The position numbers were made by a program, and so were the translations under genes. A DNA stretch of 64,000 nt from Galaxea fascicularis (lineage: Eukaryota > Cnidaria > Anthozoa > Scleractinia > Euphylliidae), in NCBI GenBank assembly GCA_948470475.1, contig OX419339.1, positions 18,267,575 through 18,331,574 on the forward strand, read 5' to 3'. Within the stretch, counting starts at the first letter, position 1, and each line of letters starts with the position of its first letter. Of the stretch, positions 33,776-44,519 are shown in pieces. Under the pieces are notes generated by a model. It was not told where the DNA came from. It ran no database searches and was given only the letters and a program-made list of their open reading frames with translations.

Positions 33776-34158
33776 ATAAGCTCTGCCGCTTCTGTGGTGA
33801 AAACGTCTATCATTGCCCGAACGTCTGCGAAAGCTGTGAACAGTTTATAAGCACGAATTTGTTTAAGAACTAGTAATCTTCTCAATATATATTATCTAAA
33901 GATATTTTTTACCGAACCTAGCCTTGATATCAGAACTAGAAGTTTTGTTTATAACTATTACCTGAGGAAAAGTTTAAGCAAAACTTTCCGTGCAATGATG
34001 AACATTGTTGTGGCCTTGCCGCCATCTTGTACGAAAGAATTTCGTGGCCATTCCAAAATAGTTAAACAAGTGAAACGACGTAGAGACCGAGAACCGTCTA
34101 GATTACTGCAAAAGATTATAAGATCCATGAAAAAGAGAAAAGTTAGATGCAAGCTGTT

Positions 34159-35096
34159 ATATGGTGTTTCCCCTAAGACCTGCAGCTGCTAAAACCATAC
34201 ACAGACCACAAGGTGATACTGAGACTAAAATAGTTGTTGACTTTAACACCAGAAGAACAATACCTCACATACATTGTGTAGGATTGAGTAGAGTAACCAC
34301 CATTGAAGGATTATATATCACTGACCTTTGCGAAAGCAAAATAGCTGTTAATTCTCAAGTACACCTGTAACAGCTGAAATGCAACATTTACAATGTACGA
34401 ACAGAAGGGCATCTCAAGCTTTCTATTACTCCTATCTATGATACAGACAAGACTGCTTTAAAAGTGTGCTACCTTAATACAAGATCATTTCATAGACATA
34501 TTGAAGATATACGCAAAGACATAAACTATACAAGTACTGATGTCAGTATTTTCTCAGAAACAAGATTGAATCATTTGGACAAAGATGCTGACTATGCCAT
34601 AACAGGACATACTTTATTTAGAAATGACAATCACTCCACAGGTATCAATACAAGGCCCTATGGAGGCACAGCAGTATACAGTAAAAATCCCTTTGCTCCT
34701 GGGTATCCACTTTGCAAAAACAGTAATGGCATTGAGATACCTATAATAAAAGTCATCACAATCCCAAATCTTACGATTATAGGTGTTTACCGCTCACCAA
34801 AAGTACCAGTAACTCAAATGTGCACAGCACTTCTGCAAATTTTGAATCTGTATTCTTCTGAGTTCAGTATTTTTATTGGTGACTTTAATGTCAATTGGTT
34901 AAACCAAAAAGACAAAACTCACCTTCATAACTTGTTTATTACAGACAATAATTACAGACAGTTGGTATCATGCTATACTACTGATAACAGGACCACTATT
35001 GACCATATCTATACTAATTTGCCTGAACCAGAACTCACTGTACACATTTTAGAAACATATTTTTCTGATCACAAAGCAATATGTGCATTGATTTAA
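34159..35096 (+). pseudogene. PIF1-type helicase C-terminus fused to APE-type endonuclease (Helentron)
   Basis: The frame opens with PLRPAAAKTIHRPQGDTETK and IVVDFNTRRT, then HIHCVGLSRVTTIEGLYI, which are helicase motifs V-VI of PIF1/RecD-like enzymes (TIHxxQGxT, VGLSRV). A TAA at 34368-34370 interrupts, but the same frame continues RTEGHLKLSITPIYDTD and KVCYLNTRSFHRHIEDIRKD into an endonuclease: DVSIFSETRLNHL, GGTAVYSKN, TIIGVYRSPK, FIGDFNVNWLN, TTIDHIYTN and TYFSDHKAICALI. All main endonuclease motifs (E, GDFN, D-H) are present. The helicase ATP-binding part is absent, leaving an ORF that cannot unwind DNA. A single nonsense change separates the two parts. Confidence 0.8.
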
Positions 35097-35885
35097 ACAA
35101 AAACTGCATACTAATTTATTGTTCTAAAATAAATGTGATCAAAATGCTAAAAAACACTCTACAATATTACAATGTATTATTATAAACAATAACTGGACAA
35201 TACTACACATATATTTCCTTGTTTTTATCAACACCAAATAATTGTTGAACATGTTTTTTACTTTTTTTTTGTACAATAAAGCACAATGCCAATATGAGAA
35301 ACCTCTATGGAACAAACTCCTTTGTATAACAAACATTCTTTACCTTCAGTCATAGTAAAATGTATGGGGAACACCACTGATTTAATGAAAACTTGTTATA
35401 TTGAACACATAATGCAGTCCCTTGGCCCTTCATTATATTGAGGGTCCACCGAATCTGACGTCCGCTTGTTTAAGCTATGAATCCGGTAGTTTAAAATGTT
35501 ACCGAAAACCCTGGTCCACTGTAATAATATTGTTTTAATATACTGCTAAAAAAATATTTTTAGCATATGAAATAAATGCCTATGGTTCCAATGGCAGATC
35601 TAATAAAAGGGGTGGGGCAGGGGTAGGGGCTGCCCAGACCTTATCAGTGCAAAACTGAAGGCCTCAAGACCCAAACTTTTTTGTACCCCCTAATTTAAGG
35701 CCAGAAGGGCTGAGAAAATGTCCTGGAAATAGATTTGCATTTTTTCCATGATCACTGTATAAATTTGAAGCATATGTTAAGTCATAGGTAAGTAACTTTT
35801 ATTTTGGGCATGCGGGAGAAGTTGTTACAACAATGTTTGATTTCATTCCTCTTTTGTTTTCTCAGCTATTCCTGTGTAGTCAACA
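35097..35885. other. Non-coding spacer inside the Helentron-like element
   Basis: No supported gene. AT-rich with several A- and T-runs. A CAG at about 35863-35866 (TTTTGTTTTCTCAG) just upstream of the RPA-like start could be a splice acceptor for a 5' untranslated exon. Confidence 0.4.
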
Positions 35886-36920
35886 ATGGAAGAAGAAAAA
35901 ACAGAATGTGAAAATTCTATCACAGGCTATTTGCACAATGTGTCACCTATTATGACAAGCAACAAAAGGAAGTACTTTGACATGCAAATTCAAACTGGTG
36001 AATATGAAGTGAAACGCAGTGTTTGCTTCTCTCCTCCACGGATAGATGAATTCAACAAACACAGTAAATGTAAGAGTCCAGTTAAGATAAGCAAATTCCG
36101 CTTGGATAAAAGCTCAACCAGTGTGTGCATGGGACCAGATGTACAACTATCCCAAGTAGATAAAGTGGATTTTGAAAGGAAAACTTTGCCGCAAACGCTG
36201 AACCTGTCATTACTTAATTCAGTGTTTGATGGTCAACTGATAAGCTTAAAGGCAAAGCTAATAAACCTCACAGCTGTCACCAAATTCACTACTTCCACAT
36301 CACGTGTATTAAACAATTCAGAAGCTGATCTCCTTGACCCTCAGGGATCTGCCAGGCTTACTTTATGGGAAGACTTCACCTCACAAGTGATGGAAGGCAA
36401 CACCTATCATTTCACTAACTTGAGAGTTAAGAAAGATAACTATAACAACATTTACCTTAACACAGCAAAAACTGGCTGTGTCATTGTTGAAACAGTTCCC
36501 TTTGATGAACCGCTTTGCCTAACTAACGTGCTACCAGCAACATTAACATCAACTTCTATTCAAGCTAAAATTTTGGGGATAAACAACACCAACCACTTTA
36601 TGTCTTGCTGTAATTGTAATAAAAAGATATCCTCACTTGAAACAAAAATCGTAGAATGTACAGCCTGTGGCCTAAAACAAAGACAAGCCTCTTGTAAAAA
36701 GCATTGGTACCTTCAAGCTTTGTTTCAACATAAGAAAGGAACAGTAAACCTAACATTATTTGATGATGCACTGAAGCAAGTTCTTGGCCTTCCAAATGCT
36801 AAATTTGAGTCAATCACTCAAGATGAGGTAGATGATAAGTTTTTGTCCCTCCCAGAAGTTTGCATTACCTATAACAACAAGACAAAGATAGTGCTAAATA
36901 TTGAAAAACAACAACAATGA
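35886..36920 (+). CDS. RPA1-like OB-fold/zinc-ribbon protein carried by the Helentron
   Basis: The ATG at 35886 (AACAATGG context) opens an intact 344-residue frame. An N-terminal region with SITGYLHNVSPIMTSNKRKY resembles an OB-fold strand pair. A central OB fold has LISLKAKLINLTAVTKF, DPQGSARLTLWEDFT and NTYHFTNLRVKK, the pattern of replication protein A DNA-binding domains. A zinc ribbon follows: CCNCNKKISS ... VECTACGLKQ (Cys pairs). The C-terminus GTVNLTLFDDALKQVLGL completes an RPA-C-like fold. RPA-like genes are known cargo of Helitrons and may support rolling-circle transposition by binding single strands. A second, broken copy lies at 56323-57248. The intact frame suggests recent activity or selection. 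Confidence 0.78.
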   Translation: MEEEKTECENSITGYLHNVSPIMTSNKRKYFDMQIQTGEYEVKRSVCFSPPRIDEFNKHSKCKSPVKISKFRLDKSSTSVCMGPDVQLSQVDKVDFERKTLPQTLNLSLLNSVFDGQLISLKAKLINLTAVTKFTTSTSRVLNNSEADLLDPQGSARLTLWEDFTSQVMEGNTYHFTNLRVKKDNYNNIYLNTAKTGCVIVETVPFDEPLCLTNVLPATLTSTSIQAKILGINNTNHFMSCCNCNKKISSLETKIVECTACGLKQRQASCKKHWYLQALFQHKKGTVNLTLFDDALKQVLGLPNAKFESITQDEVDDKFLSLPEVCITYNNKTKIVLNIEKQQQ

Positions 36921-36999
36921 ACACTCTTTCAAGCATCTTAACCTTACTGTTATCTGAATACACAACAAAAATGTAGTGTACTAATATCGTTTCTGTTTC

Positions 37000-37410
37000 T
37001 GCCAAAAGTTTGACTTACCTTTTACAAGACAATAGACACTGTCAAGCATGTAAACTGTTGTATTAATGAACCATAATAAGGTAGCATAGTATTAAAAGTA
37101 ATATCATTGTTTTTGTTACTTGCAAACTTTTGAATTACCTTTCTCAGGACGATGGAAACTGTCTGTGAACCACACAAATTCTTGTGTTAATAAACCATTG
37201 AAAGTTACTCTGATCATATTATTGTTGTTGTTACTGCCAAAATTTCGAATTACCTTTTACAAGACAATAAAACTGCCTGTAAAACATGTAAACTGTTGTG
37301 TTGATCAACCATAAAAAGGTACTCTAGTATTATGGTAGGTTTGATCACTGCCAAAGTTTCAAATTACCTTTTGCCAAACAAACTCTTGTGTTAATGAACT
37401 ATGAAAACGT
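37000..37410 (+). repeat. Tandem array of about 110-bp units, four degenerate copies
   Basis: Each unit contains a word such as TTGAATTACCTTT(T/C), then AAGACAATA, CTGTCTGTGAA or its variant, and CTTGTGTTAATGAACCAT. Units begin near 37000, 37112, 37228 and 37348. The array lies between the RPA-like gene and the 3' end, a place where Helitrons and their non-autonomous relatives often carry minisatellites. Confidence 0.75.
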
Positions 37411-37676
37411 TGTATTACTGTTCGCATTTGAAAGCATTAAAGATCATTTCCACTCCGTTCTGCGCAGTCTCAGCACTCCAATGTTTGAGTATCACACGAT
37501 GAGATGCGAAGCTGTTATTCGTTACCAACAGCTTACCTTATCTTTGAGGTTTTTAAAATTTTTTTCCAACAGTCTCTTTGATTTTTAACGTTACAAAACA
37601 AACATGACATCATACAAAACCAACAAAGTACACATTTTGTACACTGCAGGACAAAACAACATATCCAACAATAAAT

Positions 37677-37709
37677 TAAAAATAGCAGACACATGTACGC
37701 ATTGCGTAC
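37677..37709. repeat. 3' subterminal repeat and hairpin of the Helentron-like element
   Basis: AAATAGCAGACA pairs with TGTCTGCTATTT at the left end. Next to it GTACGCATTGCGTAC (37695-37709) is a perfect 7-bp stem. The sequence CTATTTTTTAT follows and merges into LINE-C. Confidence 0.82.
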
Positions 37710-37774
37710 CTATTTTTTATAACAATATCTCATGATGTATGGTATCAAATGCCTTACTGAAATGTAAGAATATA

Positions 37775-39741
37775 CGGTACAGCCCAAAAATAATGCACGC
37801 GCAAGAACTTCTTTTTGCGTCCGCAAGCTGGCTACTTCTTGCGGCTTCTTGCGGGTCGCTTGCGCTTGGATCCTGCAAGCCGCAAGAACTTCTTTGCGGT
37901 TAGAAGTTAAAACCGCAAGAACTTCTTTGCGGTAGAATTTTCGAAATGCAAGAACTTCTTGCGGTGGGATTTTCAAACCCCAAGAACTTCTTTGTATTAT
38001 TTGACATCGTAGCACGGGATTGGAGAAGTAAGCGTAACAAGACGCTATTAAAATAATTATACATGCGACAACGCACGGCACGGTTGAATTAGAATTTTTC
38101 CCGCACTTACCTAGTTGACTTACGACTGTCTTGATTGAACTACCTGTACGTTCATTTAAAATTGTGAGATTTCTGCTTGGAATTTCGGAAGTTTTCAAAC
38201 AGATTCGAGGAGAATCACTTGGTAACTTGCTAAATCTAAATTGTTTCTAAAGAAGAGGCTCGAAGAACACACAAAAATCTCTGATTACAAAGTCACGCCG
38301 AACCCACCCGTTACCCAAAATCTCTTCAAAAACCCCGACTTCGAAGTGATATATCACTTTCACGTTGATAGCTACCACACATCGGCGAACGACAGATTCA
38401 TTCCTTAACGACCAAGCTTCATCATGTTAAAATTTCAGCAAAATCGAACAAAACCAGAAGAAATTTGAAACTTTTTTGTTGTCTCGTTCAATTGCTGGAG
38501 TAGATCGACACGGGAATTGTGGTCGCTCATAGCAACCAAAACACGAAGCGATGTTTTGCCCAACAAAATCCAGACTTATTGCCTGAGAGCTGAAAGGTGA
38601 ATGGGAACATCTTTTCCAAACTTTTCTAAGGTAATTTAGACGAAAAAAATAACCTCGGCGAGCTACAAAAGAGAACGAAACAAAAGGCAGAGCAGACAGC
38701 ATAAAAACCCGATAATTATTATTCACCGCGTGTGGCATTTGTCAAGAAAACGAAATGAAGTTTGCTTCTGGATAATTTCAGCCTAAGAAGCCAGCAAATT
38801 CGATATCTATTCCGCGTGTCAAAGGTTAAAAAAATATAATTACTGGAAAGCAGTACCGGGTCCACCCGTTTGAATCCTTATGCAAATTCAAGGTGTCACA
38901 ACAACATGATTGTTATCTTGCTTATTCACGCTCTATGCTGGCTTCTTAAAAGATTTCTTCACTCAACATGATTTTCTTCGAAATAAGAGGGATTCGCAAG
39001 GAAATCGCATGAGATTTCGGTGTTCATTAAATCATGTGATTATCACAACATACCGGTATGTTTTGCATTTCAAACAGCTGCTTGAGTTTATGAAAGCCGT
39101 TCGCTTCCGTAGGCGACCTGATTACAGTCGATTACCTTGATTACCGTTTGTTTAGAGACACAAGATATTTTTTCCGCAATGATAAATCTGCTGTAAGTTC
39201 TAAAAGATCGTAGCGTCTCATTTGTTTACACACGCAGTCTTAGCGGTGGTTCAGTGCGAGATTTGATGACATGTGCAGGCTCGTGGTTACACGTAGGTGA
39301 GGTTCGTATGCGCAAGTACGCGTAATAAGTGAGCGTGTTCGATAATATTTTTACATTATCAGCAAGCATAAGTCTAGTTCTGGTCTCGGCTGTTCAAAAG
39401 TAAAGATGATATTACATCTCTTGCCCCTGCAGTCTCTTATCTAATGGATAAATTTGCAAGCAAGCGCTGAGCATTTCGACCACCAACCCGGCATTACAAA
39501 CAGATCTTGACGGTTTGACCTGCAGTAATTTCTTGCCCGTTTTTGCGGCTTGCGGTAAGAATCATAGGTTCTTGCAGTTAGATTTTCAACTTCTTGCGGC
39601 TTCTTGCGGTTAGAGTTTCAACTTCTTGCGTTTCGAAAGTTCTTGCGGGCAAACCGCAAAAACACGACATTTTTACTTCTTGCGGCAGATTGCGTGTTCT
39701 TGCGGCACTTCTTGCGCGTGCATTATTTTTGGGCTGTACTG
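37775..39741. mobile_element. 1.97-kb non-autonomous TA-flanked TIR element inserted in LINE-C
   Basis: The left end CGGTACAGCCCAAAAATAAT and the right end (inverted) CAGTACAGCCCAAAAATAAT match for about 33 bp through GCACGCGCAAGAA, and TA flanks each end (37773-37774, 39742-39743). Deleting the element plus one TA restores the LINE codons for SCG-IFL, so insertion and TA duplication are directly visible. Both subterminal regions (37795-37995 and 39530-39720) are packed with variants of GCAAGAACTTCTTGCGG, itself a palindromic word. No transposase is seen. An open frame at 38427-38738 has no recognised motif. TA duplication suggests Tc1/mariner-type mobilisation. Confidence 0.88.
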
Positions 39742-40707
39742 TACCACAAGAAAAATCCCTCTCATCAATTGCCCTTTGAATTCTATCAACAATACTAAGG
39801 ATAGCATGATCAGTGGAATGCTTAGCCCTAAAACCAAATTGGTTATCAAAAAACACTTTTTTCTTTTCAAGGAAATCAACTAATCTATTGCATATAAGCT
39901 TTTCAAGCAATTTATTGAAAACAGACAGCAACGAGATTGGACGATAATTGGATAGGCAGGTCTGGGATCCCTTTTTATAGACTGGAATTACATTTGCTAA
40001 TTTGAAGTTGTCTGGCACTATACCAGTCTCAAAGGAAGCATTGAACAAAACCTCTAGAGGCTTGGATACAACAGTTTTCAGAATTTTGAGAATAGTGACA
40101 GGTATACTAATAGGACCAGTGGCTTTGCTAGATTTCAGTTTAGTAATTTCAGATTCAATTTCCTCTGCTGTTGTAGGTGAAATAAAAAAGCTATTACAGA
40201 GAGGAGTTTTTAAATACTCTAAAGGTGACATGTCAACATTTGGTATTGAGCAAGCAAGGTCCTTGCCAATATTAGCAAAAAAAATATTGAACATATCAGC
40301 AATCATATGACAATCAGTTATGACATTATTATTTGTAGTAATTTTAATGGTTCTATGACTAGTTGGAGGCTTAAAATGGATAATTTGTTTAATACCATTC
40401 CATATTTTTTTACTATCTTTAATATTTTTAAGAAAATAGTTACTGTAATATTGTTTTTTACTTAGTTTCAATAGATGGTTTAGTTTATTCCTATAAAGTT
40501 TAAACTTAGAGTGAAAGTAGCAAGATTTGGTCTTTAAATATTTGACATACGAGTGTTGGTTTCTTCGTACTTCTTGTTTGCTTCATCGATGAATTTACGA
40601 AAATCAGCCATCTTGTCGGTTAACTCTTTGATTGTTGCTTTAAGCGGTGACAGCTTCACATCAAGGATTTCTTCCAAAATTTTTCTAGTTAGGGGCTCAT
40701 TCCCCAT
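39742..40707 (-). pseudogene. LINE-C ORF1 start and reverse transcriptase N-terminal half
   Basis: ATG 40707 begins MGNEPLTRKILEEILDVKL and KADFRKFIDEANKKYEE-like helical sequence (ADFRKFIDEANKKYEE), an ORF1 N-terminus. Near 40545 it passes into a different frame with HSYVKYLKTKSCYFHSKF, then the ORF2 linker LSKKQYYSNYFLKNIKDSKK, the RT finger with KSSKATGPISIPVTIL, NVIPVYKKGSQTCLSNYRP and FGFRAKHSTDHAILSIVDRI, ending RAIDERDFSCG at the TIR-element insertion. Most of ORF1 and the whole endonuclease are missing by internal deletion. Confidence 0.8.
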
Positions 40708-41016
40708 GTTTAAATAGGTAGAACACAGAACACAAAACAGAAATAGAAGAACTTTACGAAAAAATTCGACTCAAAGATGCAGACAATGAAAACGACCATC
40801 TTTCCTCTCCGACTGCTGACCACTCACCTATTAGCCCTTCAATTACTTGTTTACTTCCAAAGTCATTCTTAGTCTCTTAGAATGAAGTACACAAATGGTG
40901 ACACTGCTCCCTTTAATGAATAAATCACCCAATGAAGCTACAGATTGTATTACAAATTAGTTTGGTTAAGTACTATGATAACAGTGAGAACAAGATGCAA
41001 CCTTGCAGGAACAAAC

Positions 41017-43502
41017 CTCCTTTGGGCTGCAACAGTTTTTTCATTTCCGTCGCCAAGATAAACCTCTCCCACCACACCACAAATTCCACAAATAACATTG
41101 TTCAAGTTTCTCTTGGTTATTGCTTCAAAACAGTAGAATCTACTGTAAAGCAGATCTGTCAAGTACTCAAGAGTCGTAGAGGCTGGAATGTCCTGGGCAA
41201 AAAGAGGCCACCAAAGACAAGCTGATTAATAGTTTCTTGATAGCAGGTCAAACATTTACACTTGATTAAACTGTGAAATACACAGTCATAGTTAAAAAAG
41301 GCAGTCTATGACTGCATGTGGCTACAAGTTTATCTAACATGACAAACAGACTGGCCTAATGAATTCACCCACAATTTGATAACATTAATCTGCCAATCAC
41401 AAAACCCATTCTAACCAACAAAAAAGAATCTGAGTTTGGAGCAAATCACAAACCAAAGCGATCCTTGAATCTTGAATTTTGGGTGGTTCTGGTCGAATTT
41501 GCTCGGCTACGGTGATGTTACGTTTTAACATACAAGCACATGTAAATCACTATTGAATAATTATTTACATACTCTAGCAGACTTGTTGGAAAGAATGGCC
41601 AATTTACTTTCCAATGTGGGAGCAGCTCCTCTCTTGAACTCTTCCCTCCACTCAAGTAAAAGGTCAAAGGAAACCAAAAGCTTGTCACTTATATTGAATA
41701 AACGTATGAGAGAAAAAATCATTAAGTAATTACATTGACCTGTACTCTATTAATGTCTAGCTTTTTCACTTGCTTCCTCTCCTATTTTAAGATCCCATAA
41801 AAAGTTTCCTCCAAGGAAACCACTTTCTGGCTGAAGTGACAACTATGACCCTGCTTGTACCGAGACCTCTCTTAGGCCCTGGCCATGGTAACTCTGGAGG
41901 GAGTGGTTCATGTTGGAAGTTAAAACCACAATTTGCAGGCAAAATAATGACGGCATGTCACAAAACATAATTGTTGTTAGCACAGCAATCCACCTGTTGT
42001 GTATAACAGGAACGAGAAAAACATATATGCTGAAGGTGTAGTACAGTTAACAACTATTCACTGATCAAGTGGAGATGGCTAGAGGTAAATATGCACCACT
42101 GGCCACTGACCCTGAGGTGAACAATAGTTTTAGTATAACCATGCACTAAAATAGTGAGTGGTGATTTTTAACTGTTTTATTCCTGTTAATGATTGCAATT
42201 TTCGCATGCATTTACTATCCTAGGTTTCAGTAGCCAACCAGAGTGCATCAACAACTTTTATCCACTGTTTTAGTGTGTACTAATACCACATCGCCCCACC
42301 TTCGCCACATTTTAATTTAACACCCACACTGGATATTGGTCAACAGCCTCTTAAGGCAACAAAAATTAAGTACTATACTTGCTTACCTAAATCATACGGG
42401 AAAACCTGAACTATTGCCTTGCAGTTCACATTTAAACACTGTTTCACCAAAATCTTAACATTTTCAAATGGAACTGCATTAGTGATCAAAAAACCACTGT
42501 CTTCCAATTTCTGACCAGAATGGGGGCGTGCACTGGATAGAGATGTTTCACACAAGTTGCACAAATCTTCAGTTGGTATATAAACTGAGGGCCAGCCATC
42601 CACACCAAAGCCATGAAGAACAGAATTTTATGCAAAATTTACTGAGAAATGCAATAAGGCAGTGTCTTTTGCATTTTCATTTTAAGAGTTGACTGTTGCC
42701 CAGTCGATTCCTCGGGAACTTCAGGATAAATGACTTCAGTTGTGTTTTCTGAAGTAGAGGATGTGGAGGTCGGGCCCACTGTATGCAGATTGGATGTTCC
42801 ACAATCTGGTGCATCACTATCAGGCTTAAATATACAGAGCAACACATGAACATGCTTACAGATCTTTTTATGTTTCACTGCCTTTGTCTTGCTTGCAAAC
42901 CGACCACAATCTGCAGATTAACAGACGAATGTGGAATTGATCTTTTTGACATGGCAAAACCCAACTGAATTGGAAACTGTTGCTGCACCATTAACACAAA
43001 ATGACACTGATGAAACTTGAAAAACATTGAAAGTGCCAGTGCTCATGTGCTTTAAATTATTAAGAGCCTCCTTGGTGGCTTTGTTGCAAGGATAACTTGA
43101 TATCAATTCATCTGTTAAACTAAACGTGTTGATAGGGGGAACAGCATTTGTACAGAGAGCAGTGTGTTCACAGGAAAACTGTTCAGCTTTTCCACTATTA
43201 ATGGATGCTGCTCTGACTTCCTTACATCTGGCAGTCGAACACTGGTGGCAGTTGTTATCATCATCCATGATGACAATACATCTGGTGTCCTTGGAATGTT
43301 TTTTGACAGAGAAAAATGAACATCCCTCTTTGGAAAACAACTTTACGCTCTTAGGAGCAGTTAATTTACATTTCTTTGGCTTAGGTATATATTTACCACC
43401 AAGAAAATGATGACAGTTGTCACAGTTCTCTGGTTTGTAACGATTATTGAATGACGTATTACAGCCAGGGCAGACTGTTTGGCCGCGCTTACTCCGTAAC
43501 AA
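41017..43502 (-). pseudogene. HMGXB3-like/transposon-derived zinc protein, broken, three exons
   Basis: A long exon (43502-42391) has Cys-rich KPENCDNCHHFLGGKYIPK, then a SWIM-like finger ADCGRFASKTKAVKHKK with ICKHVHVLLC. A TAA at 42920-42918 falls at the start of that finger. After another stop and a shift near 42620 comes GWPSVYIPTEDLCNLCETSL, KLEDSGFLITNAVPFENVK and AIVQVFPYDLG with donor G/GTAAGC. Exon 2 (41703-41573) reads LFNISDKLLVSFDLLLEWRE; its acceptor is AC instead of AG at 41705-41704. Exon 3 (41192-41017) reads LTDLLYSRFYCFEAITKRN and NVICGICGVVGEVYLGDGNE with good sites. Phases agree. The family is inferred from memory of HMGXB3-like cnidarian proteins. The next exon was not found; LINE-C lies downstream. 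Confidence 0.65.
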
Positions 43503-43509
43503 AGATAGT

Positions 43510-44519
43510 ACATAGGAAGATTACAGGACCTGAATTTAATGCAAGTTACTTATAAACATATCTTCTTCTTATCAGAAGTAATGGTACGTTATGAAGTGGG
43601 ATGATGTTATGTTTTTGACATGCTTCTCTGAAGCAATCCAGAGGCCACGCCACTGCAACATTTTTAAAAGTATGCTATCAAAGTATACTATGGAGCTGAA
43701 AACAGGCCAGCAGATATCTCTTTACAAATTAATGTATTTTACGTGAAGGTAGAACCTCCAATTTTTCACTCCGAAAGGAAAGAATCACGTCCAAAGGAAA
43801 CAAAATGGCTTGAATAAGCGTGGAATAATCAAGTTCTAATTAAGTGTAGTAAGCTTAAAACGACTCAAAAAAAAAACGGGGCAAAACCAAAGACATGATA
43901 GCGGGGACTTCACTTTAAATACCCGATTTACAAATAACAGGGTTCAAGTGTATTAGCCATTTATAAATGTTAAATTATTAGGCGACAAAGGCTTCAATAA
44001 GCCCACGCATTCAAGTCTAATGTGGTCAATATTCAGTGGAAATTTTCTGACTGATTGATTAGAAAACGATGGGCTCATTTGAGGCAAACATTTTAAACAA
44101 AGATTCCCTTTTTGATCGTTTTCTTTTACTTGCTGCCATGATAATTATTGGTGTAACTCATTTGAACTAATTGCCACACCAAAATGGCGTGCCATGTGCC
44201 TTCTAAAATTTTCCAATTTAAATATGAAATTAGGAATGAAAGTTGTCAGCTACATGTAATAATTTGGGTGGGAGGAACACGACTCCCTAAGGATAAGTTC
44301 TATCTAAAAGAAGAATTCAGGAGAACTCACCATGAAAAATTATGGCTTCCAAATTCGAAATGGGTCTTACACGTTTTGAGGCGCATGACAGCAACCAAGT
44401 CTTACCCAGTCGACGACCGACTTTTGAAGCGTGTGACAACAACCGAGTAATCTGATTGGTCTGCAACCCTCGCGACCCTTTCTGTGTAGAGGACCAATCA
44501 CAGCAGACCTTTGGAGAGC
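43510..44519. other. Stretch without a recognised gene
   Basis: No motif-bearing frame was found on either strand. The plus-strand frame at 44184-44450 has no domain and lies next to the LINE-D remnant. Confidence 0.35.

Larger units (their letters stand above)
33009..37711 (+). mobile_element. Helentron-like (Helitron superfamily) element inserted in LINE-C
   Basis: The left edge is a perfect palindrome at 33010-33042 and the right edge has a 15-nt hairpin at 37695-37709. The word TGTCTGCTATTT near the left end recurs inverted as AAATAGCAGACA near 37680-37691, i.e. paired subterminal repeats. Both edges abut T-runs of the split LINE, so insertion was between Ts without obvious duplication. 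The interior carries the end of a PIF1-type helicase fused to an APE-type endonuclease, and an RPA-like gene. Helicase-endonuclease fusion, T-T insertion and a 3' hairpin are established Helentron features. Rep and most of the helicase are missing, so this copy is not autonomous. Confidence 0.78.
31612..40880 (-). mobile_element. LINE-C, one copy split by two nested insertions
   Basis: Three minus-strand pieces belong to one LINE: 39742-40880 (5' part), 37712-37774 (short middle) and 31612-33008 (3' part). Protein runs RAIDERDFSCG (5'), then IFLHFSKAFDTIHHEILL (middle), then LEFYGIRGIANQWFSSYL (3'), which is the continuous order of RT motif A and what follows. The inserts are the Helentron-like element at 33009-37711 and the TIR element at 37775-39741. 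The 3' end has a GTTGTTGTTG tail near 31612-31622. At the 5' end, an ORF1-like start (ATG 40707) MGNEPLTRKILEEILDVKL runs into ORF2 sequence near 40545, so ORF1 and the endonuclease are deleted. Confidence 0.85.

Noticed and set aside
34464..35096. Separate host AP endonuclease gene
   Set aside because: It is in the same frame as PIF1 motifs V-VI upstream and lies within an element with defined ends; host APE1-type enzymes differ in order and are not fused to helicase.
37000..37410. CRISPR-like array
   Set aside because: Units are about 110 bp, degenerate and head-to-tail without spacers, in animal nuclear DNA; it is a minisatellite.
33009..37711. Ordinary cut-and-paste transposon with TIRs
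   Set aside because: The matching words are subterminal, no target duplication is seen, and the cargo is helicase-endonuclease and RPA-like, which fits a Helentron better.
38427..38738. Protein gene inside the 1.97-kb TIR element
   Set aside because: 103 codons without ATG support or a recognised motif; kept only as an open frame. The element is treated as non-autonomous.
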